64,000 nucleotides of DNA from Margaritifera margaritifera (lineage: Eukaryota > Mollusca > Bivalvia > Unionida > Margaritiferidae), in NCBI GenBank assembly GCA_029931535.1, contig JAQPZY010001234.1:186001-250000 (forward strand), given 5' to 3'. Position 1 is the first letter of the stretch. Every line of letters begins with the position of its first letter. Positions 25,378-34,340 of this stretch are shown here, piece by piece. The translations under genes were made by a program, and so were the position numbers. The notes beneath the pieces were generated by a model, which had not been told where the DNA came from, searched no databases, and was given only the letters and a program-made list of their open reading frames with translations.

Positions 25378-25934
25378 ATTTGTAACATGACGTGGCGAGT
25401 TTTTCTCGGTTTTTTTTCTTCCTGATAATGCAAATAAAGCTTGCTCATATTCGGCTGATTCGAAGAAGAGTACCCACTTTTTCCGGGTGGAAGTGAGTAA
25501 ATGTTAAGGAATGATGCGCAATTAGTCTATTTCTCATTTTATATGTGCATATATATGCATTATGTTTGATAGGTTGGGTATATGCATTATGTTGGATAGG
25601 TTGGGTATATGCATTATGTTGGATAGGTTGGGTATATGCATTATGTTGGATAGGTTGGGTATATGCATTATGTTGGATAGGTTGGGTATATGCATTATGT
25701 TGGGTATATGCATTATGTTGGGTATATGCATTATCTTTGATAGGTTGGGTATATGCATTATGTTGGATAGGTTGGGTATATGCATTATGCTTGTAGATGT
25801 TTTGTATATCCATTATTTTTGTAAATGTTGGGTATAAGCATTATGTTTGTAGATGTTGGGTATATGCATTATGTTTGTAGATTCGGCAATTTGTCTATAT
25901 TGTAGATGTCTTATTCAAATTTAGCATTTTGCGT
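25378..25934. other. spacer left of the Polinton, with 27-bp tandem array
   Basis: AT-rich sequence holding the array at 25555-25880. No gene seen. Confidence 0.7.
25555..25880. repeat. minisatellite, 27 bp x about 10
   Basis: Unit TTGGATAGGTTGGGTATATG followed by CATTATG, with two truncated 15-bp copies in the middle and more diverged copies (TTTGTAGATGTTGGGTATA) at the right end. Open frames on both strands are periodic artefacts. Confidence 0.95.
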
Positions 25935-25940
25935 TATGCT
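25935..25940. repeat. target-site duplication, left (TATGCT)
   Basis: Identical to 46218-46223 immediately outside the right end. Six bases is the expected Polinton duplication. Confidence 0.93.
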
Positions 25941-26204
25941 AGTAGTAGCTGGTGGGTAACTGGATACAAAAATTTAGGGGGTGGCACTCTGGGTACGTAC
26001 GGGAGTTTAACATTGGGGGCAGTCTGGGTACGTACGGGAGTTTAACATGGTGGTGGCACTCTGGGTACGTACGGGAGTTTAACATTGGGGGCAGTCTGGG
26101 TACGTACGGGAGTTTTTAACGTTGCGGGAGTGTGGGTGTGGGTGTGGGAGGGAATAGAATTAATCTTTCTTGAAAAAAAGGTGGTCCTCATAAGGACCGT
26201 TGGA
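25941..26204 (+). repeat. left terminal inverted repeat (264 bp, with internal duplication)
   Basis: Matches the reverse complement of 46026-46217. The left copy carries an extra block of about 72 bp: the sub-repeat CTGGGTACGTACGGGAGTTT occurs four times here and twice on the right. Each contains the palindrome GTACGTAC. The inner end of the repeat contains a histone-type stem-loop (26183-26198, minus strand). Confidence 0.95.
26164..26198 (-). terminator. histone-type 3' end signal (stem-loop plus purine element), left terminal repeat
   Basis: On the minus strand: CCAAC, then stem GGTCCT, loop TATG, stem AGGACC, flank ACC, and 10 nt later CAAGAAAGA. The stem is six perfect pairs. Loop positions 1 and 3 are T, the positions conserved in histone stem-loops. 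It starts 26 nt after the stop codon of the 26225-26806 gene, the usual spacing for replication-dependent histone mRNAs. CAAGAAAGA is the classic histone downstream element recognised by U7 snRNA. Loop TATG differs from the common TTTC/TTTA. Confidence 0.75.
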
Positions 26205-26224
26205 GGAGGAATTTTTTATTTCCT

Positions 26225-26806
26225 CTAACATTTGGTAAAGAAGCTTAGGAAGGTGGTGGATCTTTTTTTCTTGGTTGGAAGTGTTGGTGAATCAGGTAGC
26301 CAGTCAGGATGTTTCATCCGCCTGAATTTATCTTGGATTTTCATCCAATTTAAATTCAGGCGTTCAAATTCCTTTTCTTTCCTGGCCTGTTCTTTCTTGG
26401 AGCGTTCAAGAGCCCACAAGATTTTAATCTGAGCTACTTGATTTTCTAAAACTTTCTTTAACAATGCCTTCACCATGCGAAGGTTCACCTCTTCGCGCCT
26501 GGCGTTACTGGCGGGTGGATACAACCATTCATCTTGCTGAACAAGGTGAAGGAAGTTCTCCACCTCATGCAGTAAATCCAGGCTCTTTTTGATGAACCCC
26601 ACACGGCAAGGGGTTGAGGAAGTTTTTTGTCTTTCCTCCACCAAAACATCATTCACCAACCTTCTCGCTGATTTGAGAGCCGCTAGTTGGCTGGTGACAA
26701 ATGGTTTGGTGGTAGGATATCTCCACCAATACTCTAACCTTTCCATCAACGACTCCACATCCACCATTCTTTCCCAAGCTTCTTGTAACATTTCAACAGT
26801 GTTCAT
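26225..26806 (-). CDS. Polinton left-arm protein 1, helical, unknown function
   Basis: A 193-residue protein that I do not recognise. It looks almost entirely alpha-helical, with Leu/Glu/Lys-rich stretches at about 1-30, 95-120 and 125-175 that could form coiled coils, and a basic Pro/Lys/Ser-rich C-terminus. No membrane segment or signal peptide is seen. The ATG at 26806 lies about 50 nt after a minus-strand TATA-like AATATAAAG, itself preceded by the shared promoter motif. The stop at 26225-26227 is followed 26 nt later by a histone-type stem-loop within the terminal repeat. It is the outermost left gene and mirrors the outermost right gene (45725-46042) in promoter and 3' end, although the proteins are not clearly related. 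Intact, so probably a real gene. An accessory or early role is inference only. Confidence 0.75.
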   Translation of the reverse strand: MNTVEMLQEAWERMVDVESLMERLEYWWRYPTTKPFVTSQLAALKSARRLVNDVLVEERQKTSSTPCRVGFIKKSLDLLHEVENFLHLVQQDEWLYPPASNARREEVNLRMVKALLKKVLENQVAQIKILWALERSKKEQARKEKEFERLNLNWMKIQDKFRRMKHPDWLPDSPTLPTKKKRSTTFLSFFTKC

Positions 26807-26852
26807 TCTTGTAGAGTGAAAGTGTGAATGGCGTCACTGTGGAAGGCACCGC

Positions 26853-26891
26853 TTTATATTCGAGAAGCGCGGACGTGATGGAAAACATCCC
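26853..26891 (-). promoter_or_regulatory. promoter of the left outer gene (shared motif plus TATA)
   Basis: Minus strand reads GGGATGTTTTCCATCACGTC, CGCGCTTCT and then a TATA-like AATATAAAG (26852-26860) 46 nt before the start codon. The same GGGATGTTTTCCATCACGTC...CGCGCTTCT block precedes the right outer gene at 45643-45671, and a shorter version precedes 44623. Confidence 0.7.
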
Positions 26892-26894
26892 CCC

Positions 26895-27047
26895 TTTTTT
26901 TCCCAAAAAAAAAAAACACACCACACTATCCTTTTTTATATCAAACACAAACTTACACAAAAACACAAAAAAACATACAAGGGTAAAAGGGGTTTTTTTT
27001 TGTGGGGTAGACTATCACAAAACAAAAAAAATAATATACAAACATAT

Positions 27048-27097
<50 letters not shown>

Positions 27098-27120
27098 CTA
27101 TATATAGGCAATCATTGGAA
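26895..27120. other. left subterminal non-coding segment, inverted-repeat partner of 45090-45260
   Basis: Contains an A-rich tract, GTGGGGTAGACTATCACAAA (about 27002-27021) and an (AC)n run at 27051-27096. The block GATAGTCTACCCCACAAAAA recurs inverted at about 45181-45200, showing that the two arms share diverged subterminal inverted repeats. Confidence 0.7.
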
Positions 27121-27125
27121 ATTAA

Positions 27126-27161
27126 TCTTTTCTTGAAAAATGGGTGGCCCTTAAAAGGACC
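27126..27161 (-). terminator. histone-type 3' end signal downstream of the 64-residue gene
   Basis: Minus strand: CCCAAA, stem GGTCCT, loop TTTA, stem AGGGCC, flank ACCCA, then CAAGAAAAGA about 10 nt later. This is the best match in the window to a metazoan histone mRNA 3' end, with the canonical loop and 3' ACCCA flank. The third stem pair is a G-T wobble. It starts 25 nt after the stop codon at 27187. Confidence 0.85.
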
Positions 27162-27186
27162 TTTGGGTTTTTTTGTTTTGGGGTTT

Positions 27187-27381
27187 TTAACATTCAAATC
27201 TCCTAGGAGACCTTCTTTTTCTCAAACTTCTTCTGATTTCCGGACCGTAGTGAAGTACCCTCTTCAAACAGCCTTGTCTTGCCACATACATCCGCCTTTT
27301 CCAGTAAGCAGTCTCTGTCATCTTGGTGATGACCCATGAAGTTCTGATATACATTGGATAGGCTGTGTTAAAAAACAACAT
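27187..27381 (-). CDS. small basic protein of the Polinton left arm
   Basis: A 64-residue protein, strongly basic in its second half (WKRRMYVARQG, RRSLRKRRSPRRFEC), which suggests nucleic-acid binding or a nuclear localisation signal. I do not recognise a family. It is unlikely to be a chance frame, because a TATA-like run (27451-27462, minus orientation) lies about 70 nt upstream of the ATG and a textbook histone-type stem-loop begins 25 nt after the stop. Initiation further in at an internal ATG (position 10 or 21) is possible. It overlaps no other plausible gene and diverges from the 27625 gene, with which it shares a promoter interval. Confidence 0.6.
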   Translation of the reverse strand: MLFFNTAYPMYIRTSWVITKMTETAYWKRRMYVARQGCLKRVLHYGPEIRRSLRKRRSPRRFEC

Positions 27382-27558
27382 CTTGTTTTTTTTTTTCTTT
27401 ATGAGTGGTCTTGGAGAAAAACCGATGAAGCTTTATGAAACAAGAGGTAGTATATATATACCTTACGATCGGATTGAAATGGATCGAAATCAACTACCAA
27501 TCCAAATGCGCGTTACAAGTGGGTCGGGTTTTCTTCCAATGGGAAGAGAGCGGGGGTG

Positions 27559-27580
27559 TGACGTCATCTCGGGTATAAAG
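27559..27580 (+). promoter_or_regulatory. promoter of the 27625 gene: CRE palindrome plus TATA box
   Basis: TGACGTCA at 27559-27566, a perfect CRE/ATF palindrome, is followed 7 nt later by TATAAAG at 27574-27580, 45 nt before the start codon. A second TGACGTCA occurs in the right arm at 45589-45596. Confidence 0.65.
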
Positions 27581-27624
27581 GTATCGTAGCGTTCGTAGGG
27601 TTTATTACTTTTTCGACAGCCTTC

Positions 27625-28296
27625 ATGGAGACTGGAAAGACAAGTAGTACTATGTATTGGACTGAGCCTTCAATGATTAATGCTGCTGCATTAATGAACT
27701 TCCGGCCGGAAGACTTTGATTTAGATTTACTAAATCAAGATTTTGAGAATACTACTACTACTGCTACTACTACAACTACTGCTACACCAATGGTGGATGA
27801 ATTTAAAAAAAGGCAAATGGAAGAGATGGAAAAATTTTTAAAAAAGCAACGAGAAGAGGAAAAAATGTTTCTTCTTCTTCAACAGCAGGAGAAAGAAGAA
27901 GAAGAGAGAAGAAGAAGACAAAGTGAAGAAGAAATCAGACAGCAGCAGCAGCAGCAGTTACAAGAGGAGGAGAAGAAGGAAACAGTAAAGGAAGGCATCA
28001 GTCGTGAAGAAAAAACCGTAAGTCTTTTAGAAGAGATATTATATGAGTTAAAATGGATGACCAATGTCTATAAGTATTCTTTAACTCATCAACCACCTAA
28101 ACGAAAAAGACCATCACGGGCTAAACAATATTCTTCTAAACCTACCAGTTCTAGTGAGATGCCACCACCTATGCCACCACCACCGCCACCACCACCAGTG
28201 ACTACCACCATAAGCAAAACACCATCAGTAGCAGCAGCATTAAAAGGATATGGATTGGGCCGTGGTAAAGGACTACGGCATTTGAAGTTGATTTGA
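27625..28296 (+). CDS. Polinton left-arm protein with Glu/Gln coiled coil and polyproline
   Basis: A 223-residue protein. Order of parts: an N-terminal segment with RPEDFDLDLLNQDF (acidic, possibly an activation-type motif), a Thr-rich linker, a long Glu/Arg/Gln-rich helix (about 55-130) that should form a coiled coil, a conserved-looking LLEEILYELKWMTNVYKYSL (134-153), a basic patch PKRKRPSRAK resembling a nuclear localisation signal, a polyproline stretch, and a Gly-rich C-terminus. A transcription or assembly role is possible but unproven. It has a CRE+TATA promoter and a histone-type stem-loop 62 nt after the stop. The composition resembles that of the right-arm gene at 44623-45042, which also has a polyQ coiled coil. 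Confidence 0.75.
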   Translation: METGKTSSTMYWTEPSMINAAALMNFRPEDFDLDLLNQDFENTTTTATTTTTATPMVDEFKKRQMEEMEKFLKKQREEEKMFLLLQQQEKEEEERRRRQSEEEIRQQQQQQLQEEEKKETVKEGISREEKTVSLLEEILYELKWMTNVYKYSLTHQPPKRKRPSRAKQYSSKPTSSSEMPPPMPPPPPPPPVTTTISKTPSVAAALKGYGLGRGKGLRHLKLI

Positions 28297-28357
28297 AGTT
28301 TTGTTTTTTAACCAAAAGCAACAACAACAACAAAAAAAAAAAAAAAAACAACCCAAC

Positions 28358-28394
28358 GGTCCTTTTAAGGGCCCCCAGATTTCTAGAAAAGAAA
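28358..28394 (+). terminator. histone-type 3' end signal downstream of the 27625 gene
   Basis: CCCAAC, stem GGTCCT (28358-28363), loop TTTA, stem AGGGCC (28368-28373), a C-rich flank, then AGAAAAGAAA at 28385-28394. The stem has one G-T wobble. Confidence 0.75.
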
Positions 28395-28620
28395 TCAAAT
28401 TGCCAAAAATCAAGTTAAAACTTTAAAAAATCCCATGGTGTTGTATATAAGTGTGAGTGCGTGCGTGCGTGCATCTATACTCTAAAACAAAATAACACAA
28501 AACCACTTACTTTTTTTCTCCAGTCTGGTGTATTCTTCCATTTTTTGTTTTACAAAATAATTCAGCAATAACATATAACACCAAAAAAAAACAACCACAC
28601 AACAAAGTTCCTTTTTTTGT
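28395..28620. other. non-coding spacer between convergent Polinton genes
   Basis: AT-rich with A and T homopolymers. It receives the 3' ends of the 27625 gene (plus) and the CCHC gene (minus). No stem-loop or clear AATAAA was found for the latter. Confidence 0.5.
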
Positions 28621-29102
28621 TCACTGTCTGTCTCTCTTGTGCTTCTTGAATTTCTTCTTCATAGGAACCCTAATCGTCACAGGAATCATGTCTTCCATTT
28701 CTTCTTCTTCATTCTCACTGTCTTCCATTCTTCTCACTCTCTTCTTACTTTTCTTGATGATATGTTCTTCTTCTTCTTCTAGGTTTTTTGTTGAATCGGC
28801 TTCCTCCTCTCCTCTGGTAGATTTTCTTCTTCTTGTTCTTTCTGAGGGCATTCCGAAGACCAATGTCCTGGTCCTTTACAATGATAACAGGTATCTTTTG
28901 TTTTGTCTCTCTTTTGCTGTTGACGTTGTGGACATTCTGGAGCCCAATGTCCTTTCTCTTGACAGATATAACAAGTATCTTGACTTTTATCTCGAGAGGT
29001 AGAGGAGGAGGAGTAGTCCTTACTCTTACTGGTAGTATACTTTCGAATGACTGTCTGCAAATCTCTCACGAAAAGAGCAATCTGTCTTTTTGACTCTTCC
29101 AT
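28621..29102 (-). pseudogene. CCHC zinc-knuckle protein with basic C-terminus, one frameshift
   Basis: The N-terminal 107-residue frame (29102 to 28779) has two zinc knuckles, CYICQEKGHWAPEC (44-57) and CYHCKGPGHWSSEC, of the C-x2-C-x4-H-x4-C type. This suggests binding of single-stranded nucleic acid. The frame stops just after an A6 run at about 28789-28794, while the +1 frame continues from there as a long acidic/basic tail (EEEEEHIIKKSKKRVRR, ending MKKKFKKHKRDRQ at 28621). A one-base length change in the A run would join both parts into one protein of about 160 residues, so this is either a mutation, an assembly error or a slippage site. It is divergently transcribed with the polymerase gene from paired TATA boxes. 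Confidence 0.7.
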
Positions 29103-29165
29103 CTTTTTTCAGCAGTTTTGAAAGTTCAATCACCAAAGACTGATTCTGAAGGTACGAAGCTCTCT

Positions 29166-29195
29166 CTTTATATACTCTTCTCTCTCTATATAAAG
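29166..29195. promoter_or_regulatory. divergent TATA pair between the CCHC gene and the polymerase gene
   Basis: TATATAAAG occurs on the minus strand at 29166-29174 and on the plus strand at 29187-29195, 64 nt and 44 nt from the respective start codons. Confidence 0.75.
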
Positions 29196-29238
29196 GTACC
29201 TGGGTGAAAACTGAATCAGTTTCAAAGTAAAGTTCAAG

Positions 29239-32200
29239 ATGAAAAGATCACGCCCAAACCATGAGAAACCAGAAGAAGAAGAACAAGAACAAACCAAGAG
29301 GCCACGACGACGAAGGTATTCCGTGCCACCTGAAACACCCTTAGAGGAACTACTAGCTCAAGTCCATGCCAGTGACTTCGAAGACGAGATGAGTGAACCT
29401 GAAACCTTACCACCACCACCTTCCAAACCACCCAAAACAAAAACCACTACCAGAACCCCTGACCAAGAAACACCACCACAATCCAGTACTTTGGCTCCTC
29501 CTGAAAATTACTATCGGATTCGAGAGACTCAAAAAATAACTTCTCGAAAATTTAGACCACGGCGTACACTCACACGGTACACTTCAAAGACTTCAAGTCC
29601 GAAGTACCTCCCGAGAAAGCGGCGGGGTTCATTAGCGATTTGTGGGAAGCTGTCTTAATCAACTTGAAACGCCAATGTGGAGCCAAAGAAGATGATCGCT
29701 TGAGACTGGCCATCCATCATGACAACTTGAAGAGTCCCGTTTGGATTGAGTTCAGCACTCCGGCAGAATTAACGCCAGACAAAGTCATGTCTAAAATAGA
29801 ACATGTGCAACAATCCAATGACAAGTTTACCATCACCGATGGAAAGGCCACACTCTACATGACACACATTGCTCCACCTCGAGGAAGTGGACGAAGCAGA
29901 AAACCGTTATTGGTGGACGATCTTCGTACTACCAAATTCAGTGTCGTCCAAATCGACAATACTCAAGACCAAATGTGCTTGACTCGAGCTATCGTGGTGG
30001 GCCGCACCTATGCTAACAAGAACGAGAGTAAAGAATGGAAAAAAGCCTGGAATAACATTCGACGATCGCAAAGACCCCAACAACGAAAAGAAGCAGAACT
30101 CTTGTTGAAATAAGCGGGGATCCCTAAAGAGACCGTGTGTGGCATTTCTCAAATGCAGCAACTTCAAGATGTTTTGGCTCCTCATTATACTTTGAAAGTT
30201 CACCCTCAAGAAGTGCGCGGAGCTCTACTGTTTCGAGGCCCCGATTTTCCTGATGAAAAAATACATTCATCTTTATTACCATCAAGAACATTTTGATACC
30301 ATTACTAGTATTACCGGATTTTTGGGACACTCTTACTACTGTGAGAAATGTAATCATGGGTTTAATAATCGGGAGCGACACCTCCATTGCGGAGCAAGAT
30401 GTCAGGGCTGTTTAGCCGACCAACCATGCCTTCCTGAACCACAACAACAACACGTTCATTGTGAAACCTGTCGACGCCGTTTTGTCAGTCCTTCTTGCTA
30501 CCAACAGCATCGCAAGACACAAGGTCACCAACAAAAATGTGCTTGTGACTTACTGAAATCGTGTTCTACGTGTGGACAGCTCATTCGTACCAACAACCCA
30601 AAGAGACACGTTTGTGCTGGCAAGAAAAAATGTTCTATTTGTCATCAGATCGTCGTTTTTGATCATCGATGTTTTATTCAAAAGTTTGACAAGACAGAGA
30701 AGAAAGAAATAAAGAAGAACAAGAACAAGAAACAAGTAGATTTCATCTTCTTTGATTTTGAATGCATGCAAGAAACGGGCATTCACATTCCTAATTTCTG
30801 TGTAGCACATCGGGCTTGTGATCAGTGCATTCAAGAATCGATTCATTGTCACTGTCCTCATTGTAGTCGGATTCCAGGAGGACGTGAAAAAATCTTTCGT
30901 GGAGTGAACACTTTGTCTGAGTTTGCTGAATGGGTTTTAGACCCTACCACCCACGACAGTTGGAGCGAAGAAGACATTCAACGTTATGGAGATTGTCATC
31001 GGTATGCCACCGTCATAGCTCACAATTTTTCGGGATACGATGGGCAGTTTTTACTCAATTATTATTTGAACCATGGGACCGAACGTCCTGTAGTCACCAT
31101 GAACGGAAAAAAGCTCATCTACATGAAAGTAGGACAAGTCCAGTTTAAAGATTCAATGAGTTATTTGGCCATGATTTGAGTCGCATGCCAAAAACGTTTG
31201 GCATGACAGAAATGGCTAAAGGCTACTTTCCTCACTTCTTTAACACGGAAGCTAATCAACAGGCCGTCCTACCTCATTTGCCTGACCTTCATGATTACGA
31301 CCCCGATGGAATGCGACCCGAACAGCGAGAAGCTTTTCACACTTGGTACCGCGCTCACCAGAACGATCCATTTGACTTTCAAGAAGAGATGCTCAAATAT
31401 TGTCGATCGGATGTGGATATTTTAAGACGTTGTTGTGGAAAATTTCGAGAGTTATTTCTCGATCATGGAGAGGTCGATCCTTTGAAAGATGCAGCCACCT
31501 TACCTAAAGCCTGTTCCTTAGTCTACAGGCAAAATTTCATGCCTGAGAACCAACTAGCCATCATCGACTCCAACACGGGTCTCTTTGCTAGTCGTCAATA
31601 TTCAGTCAAATCTTTACGTTGGTTTCATTACTTGTGTGAAAAAGAAGACAAATGGATACAACATGCTAGAAACGGAGGAGGACAAAAGAAGATTGGAGGT
31701 TATTCCGTGGATGGATTTGATTTAGAAAACCCGCACACCGTGTACGAGTTTCAGGGTTGTTTGTTTCACGGATGTCCTACTTGTTATCCTGACCGAGACA
31801 TGAAAAGCCCTTATTCAGATTCTACCATGGAGCAGTTATACGAACAGACTTGCCAACGACGACTTCACTTACAAAGTCAAGGATACCAAGTGATAGAAAT
31901 GTGGGAGCACGAGTACGATCGACGTTTGAAAACCGATCCTGAATTTAAGAACATTACTCAAAGTTACGACGCAACCGACATCGAACCTTTAGATCCGCGC
32001 CACAGTTTATTTGGAGGACGAACCAATGCCACTCGCTTGCTGTACGACGTGAATGAATCCCAAGGAGAAGAAATCAAATACATCGACGTGTGTTCGTTGT
32101 ATCCTTGGGTGTGTAAATATGCTCGTTTTCCCACCGGTCACCCTGAAATTTTGACAGAACACATTGACGTGGAACACATTCGTCAATACGAAGGATTAAT

Positions 32201-33410
32201 TAAATGTAAAGTCTTACCTCCGACAAACTTGTTTCATCCCATCTTACCTTACCATTGTCAAGGAAAACTGATGTTTCCTTTATGTCGGACATGTGCCGAA
32301 ACGTGCAACCAAGATCATCCCTGTCACCACACGAAGGAAGAACGGTCTTTGACAGGAACGTGGGTCAGTGCCGAATTGTTTCGGGCTCTGGATCGTGGAT
32401 ACCGTTTGTTGAAAGTGTATGAAATCTGGCACTTTCCAACAACATCCCAATACCAAAAAGACGACGCCACCAATCATCCAGGCATTTTCTCGGGGTACGT
32501 CAATCAGTTTTTAAAACTGAAACAAGAAGCTAGTGGTTATCCTTCGTGGTGTCAAACTCCCGAAGACCAAGAACGATTTAAAGAAGAGTACCGTGACATC
32601 GAAGGCATCACTTTAGAAGAGGTGGAAAAAAATGAAGGAAAAAGATCGTTTGCGAAAGTGATGCTCAATTGCTTGTGGGGAAAAATGGCCCAACGTACGA
32701 TCTTACCCAAAACGGAATACGTGGACGATCCTTATCGCTACTTTAAACTGGTGGACGACAAAAGTATTCTAGTCAAACAAGTCGAAATCGTCCGCGATGA
32801 TTTGATCATTGTCAATTTCGAAGAAGAACCCAAGTTTGTCAAACCTGACAAGTTTAGCAACGTAGTCATTGCCGCCTACGTGACCGCTCATGCTCGTTTG
32901 AAATTGTATGACGAAGCGTTAGAAGTCTTGGGAGATCGTGTCCTGTACTTTGATACTGACAGTTGCATTTACATTCATCGCCCCGGTTGCCCCCACCCTA
33001 CCATTCAAGGAGATCGTTTAGGAGCCTGGACAGACGAGCACCCTCAAGATACCATTTTGAGTTTTGCCAGCGGTGGCCCTAAAACGTATGGGTACCGATA
33101 CCGAAACCCGCAAGGCCAACTTCACACCTCCTGTAAAGTCAAAGGGTTGACTCTCAACTATCGAACTAACCAAGTCGTGAACTTTGAGGTTTTAAAAAAT
33201 GCTTTACTGTCTGGACAAGTGAAAGACTTTCAAGTAGCCACGTTAGAACCTCACAAGATTGTACGACTACCTAATCATCAAATTGTGACTCGACCTGTTC
33301 AGAAAGTGTATCGCATTGTGTACCAAAAACGAGTGAGACTTTCTGATCACACGACTTTACCTTACGGACACGCCAATTTGGAGGAGTATAAAAAAAGGAA
33401 ACCCTCTTGA
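29239..33410 (+). pseudogene. polB: protein-primed family B DNA polymerase (pPolB), broken at four points
   Basis: This is the replicative polymerase of the element. The Lys/Pro-rich N-terminal part (29239 to about 29580) passes by a frameshift near 29560-29583 into the frame covering 29583-30113. An in-frame TAA at 30111-30113 interrupts it and the same frame resumes. A +1 shift at an A6 run (about 30254-30260) leads into the Cys/His-rich region and exonuclease domain: Exo I FDFE at about 30751, Exo II HNFSGYDGQF at 31021-31050. A missing base in a T run at 31174-31177 shifts again. The last frame (31176-33410) has Exo III YCRSDVD (31398-31418), polymerase motif A DVCSLYP (32084-32104), motif B KVMLNCLWGK (about 32655) and motif C YFDTDS (about 32946-32963). 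All catalytic motifs are intact. The two internal frame starts are TTG codons and not real starts. Confidence 0.95.
33387..33398 (+). promoter_or_regulatory. TATA box of the first BIR gene
   Basis: TATAAAAAAAGG inside the last codons of the polymerase gene, about 50 nt upstream of the ATG at 33437. Confidence 0.6.
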
Positions 33411-33436
33411 ACAGAAAAAAAGACAACACCAAAGAG

Positions 33437-33766
33437 ATGACTTCAACATGGGCTTTGCCTGACTATGGTGAGTGTGACAGTCGCTTGAACACGTTCAAAA
33501 AATGGCCTAAAGGGGATCGATTACCCACTGCCATCTCTTTAGCCAGAGCAGGCTTTGTCTACTTTGAACAGGGAAGTTTAGTGAAATGTTTCAGTTGTGG
33601 TGCAAGCAGTCCTAAAGATTCAGCTCTCGTGGAACATACCAGATGGTCACCAAACTGTGCTTACCTTTCTTTAGCGTTTCCACGGATGACATTACAATAC
33701 TTTTCGGATGGTACAGTCGACAGGTATAAAAAAGGAACCCCTTTCAAAGCTAACCCTTCATTCTAA
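33437..33766 (+). CDS. single-BIR (IAP-type) protein 1
   Basis: A 109-residue protein with a baculoviral-IAP-repeat domain at about residues 15-77: RLNTFKKWP, then LARAGFVYF, VKCFSCG (Cys51, Cys54) and EHTRWSPNC (His67, Cys74). The spacing between the second Cys and the His is four residues shorter than usual (the tryptophan-containing turn is missing), so zinc and ligand binding may be altered. There is no RING. IAP-family BIR domains bind caspases or IAP-binding motifs; suppression of host apoptosis is the inferred role. The frame is open upstream to a TTG at 33407, but the ATG at 33437, about 50 nt after a TATA box, is the better start. It lies directly downstream of the polymerase gene and is followed by a second BIR gene. 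Confidence 0.88.
   Translation: MTSTWALPDYGECDSRLNTFKKWPKGDRLPTAISLARAGFVYFEQGSLVKCFSCGASSPKDSALVEHTRWSPNCAYLSLAFPRMTLQYFSDGTVDRYKKGTPFKANPSF
33725..33735 (+). promoter_or_regulatory. TATA box of the second BIR gene
   Basis: TATAAAAAAGG at the 3' end of the first BIR gene, 79 nt before the ATG at 33804. The same TATAAAAAAAGG motif ends the polymerase gene. Confidence 0.55.
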
Positions 33767-33803
33767 CTTTCAACGTTAACCAAGAAGCAAGAAGAAAAAA
33801 AAG

Positions 33804-34340
33804 ATGACTCACGACTTGGAGTGTGATGCAGTACCATGCGATGAAACGGATTCTGTACGGTTTGGTATTCCCGATTCACACGTTCAAAAGGATTCCGTAG
33901 CTTGTAACATCACCACCACTCATCGACCACCCTCTAAAGAAGCAGTACGCCCTTTTTGCTTCAGTGGAAATACTAAAGGAACTGGTATTGACGTTAACGA
34001 CAACAAGGTCAATGTTGGTCCATATTCGCATGTCAGAATACCTGTGAGTTTACCTGGTTATTCCAAGTATGAAAGTCGACTCGAGTCATTCAAAGACAAG
34101 TGGCCAAAATTTCTACAAGGACCTAAACCGGAAGGTTTAGCTAGATCTGGACTTAAATACGTGGGAGAAGGAGATAAAGTTCAATGTTTCAGTTGTGGTG
34201 TGAAACTTCACCATTGGGAGCCTACCGACTCAGCTTACATTGAACATGCCAGATGGTCTCCGCACTGTCACTTATTACCTTTAGTGGCTTTAGAACAGTA
34301 CGGGTACGATGAGCCAGATGCCAAACAAAAGAAGAAGTAA
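33804..34340 (+). CDS. single-BIR (IAP-type) protein 2
   Basis: A 178-residue protein. Residues 1-80 have no recognisable domain. Residues about 88-160 form a complete BIR with canonical spacing: SRLESFKDKWP, LARSGLKYVGEGDKVQCFSC (Cys128, Cys131), GVKLHHWEP and EHARWSPHC (His148, Cys155). No RING or CARD is present. It is a diverged paralogue of the preceding BIR gene, sharing CFSCG and EHxRWSPxC. Expected to act in the host cytoplasm on caspases or on regulators carrying IAP-binding motifs; this is inference from the family. Its end overlaps the start of the F-box-like gene by about 30 nt. Confidence 0.9.
   Translation: MTHDLECDAVPCDETDSVRFGIPDSHVQKDSVACNITTTHRPPSKEAVRPFCFSGNTKGTGIDVNDNKVNVGPYSHVRIPVSLPGYSKYESRLESFKDKWPKFLQGPKPEGLARSGLKYVGEGDKVQCFSCGVKLHHWEPTDSAYIEHARWSPHCHLLPLVALEQYGYDEPDAKQKKK

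Noticed and set aside
25445..25837. Four overlapping ORFs of 83-122 residues
   Set aside because: Periodic translation of the 27-bp array on both strands.
28789..28794. Programmed ribosomal frameshift in the CCHC gene
   Set aside because: The required shift is +1 at an A run and does not fit the usual -1 slippery heptamer; a one-base length change in the homopolymer is simpler.
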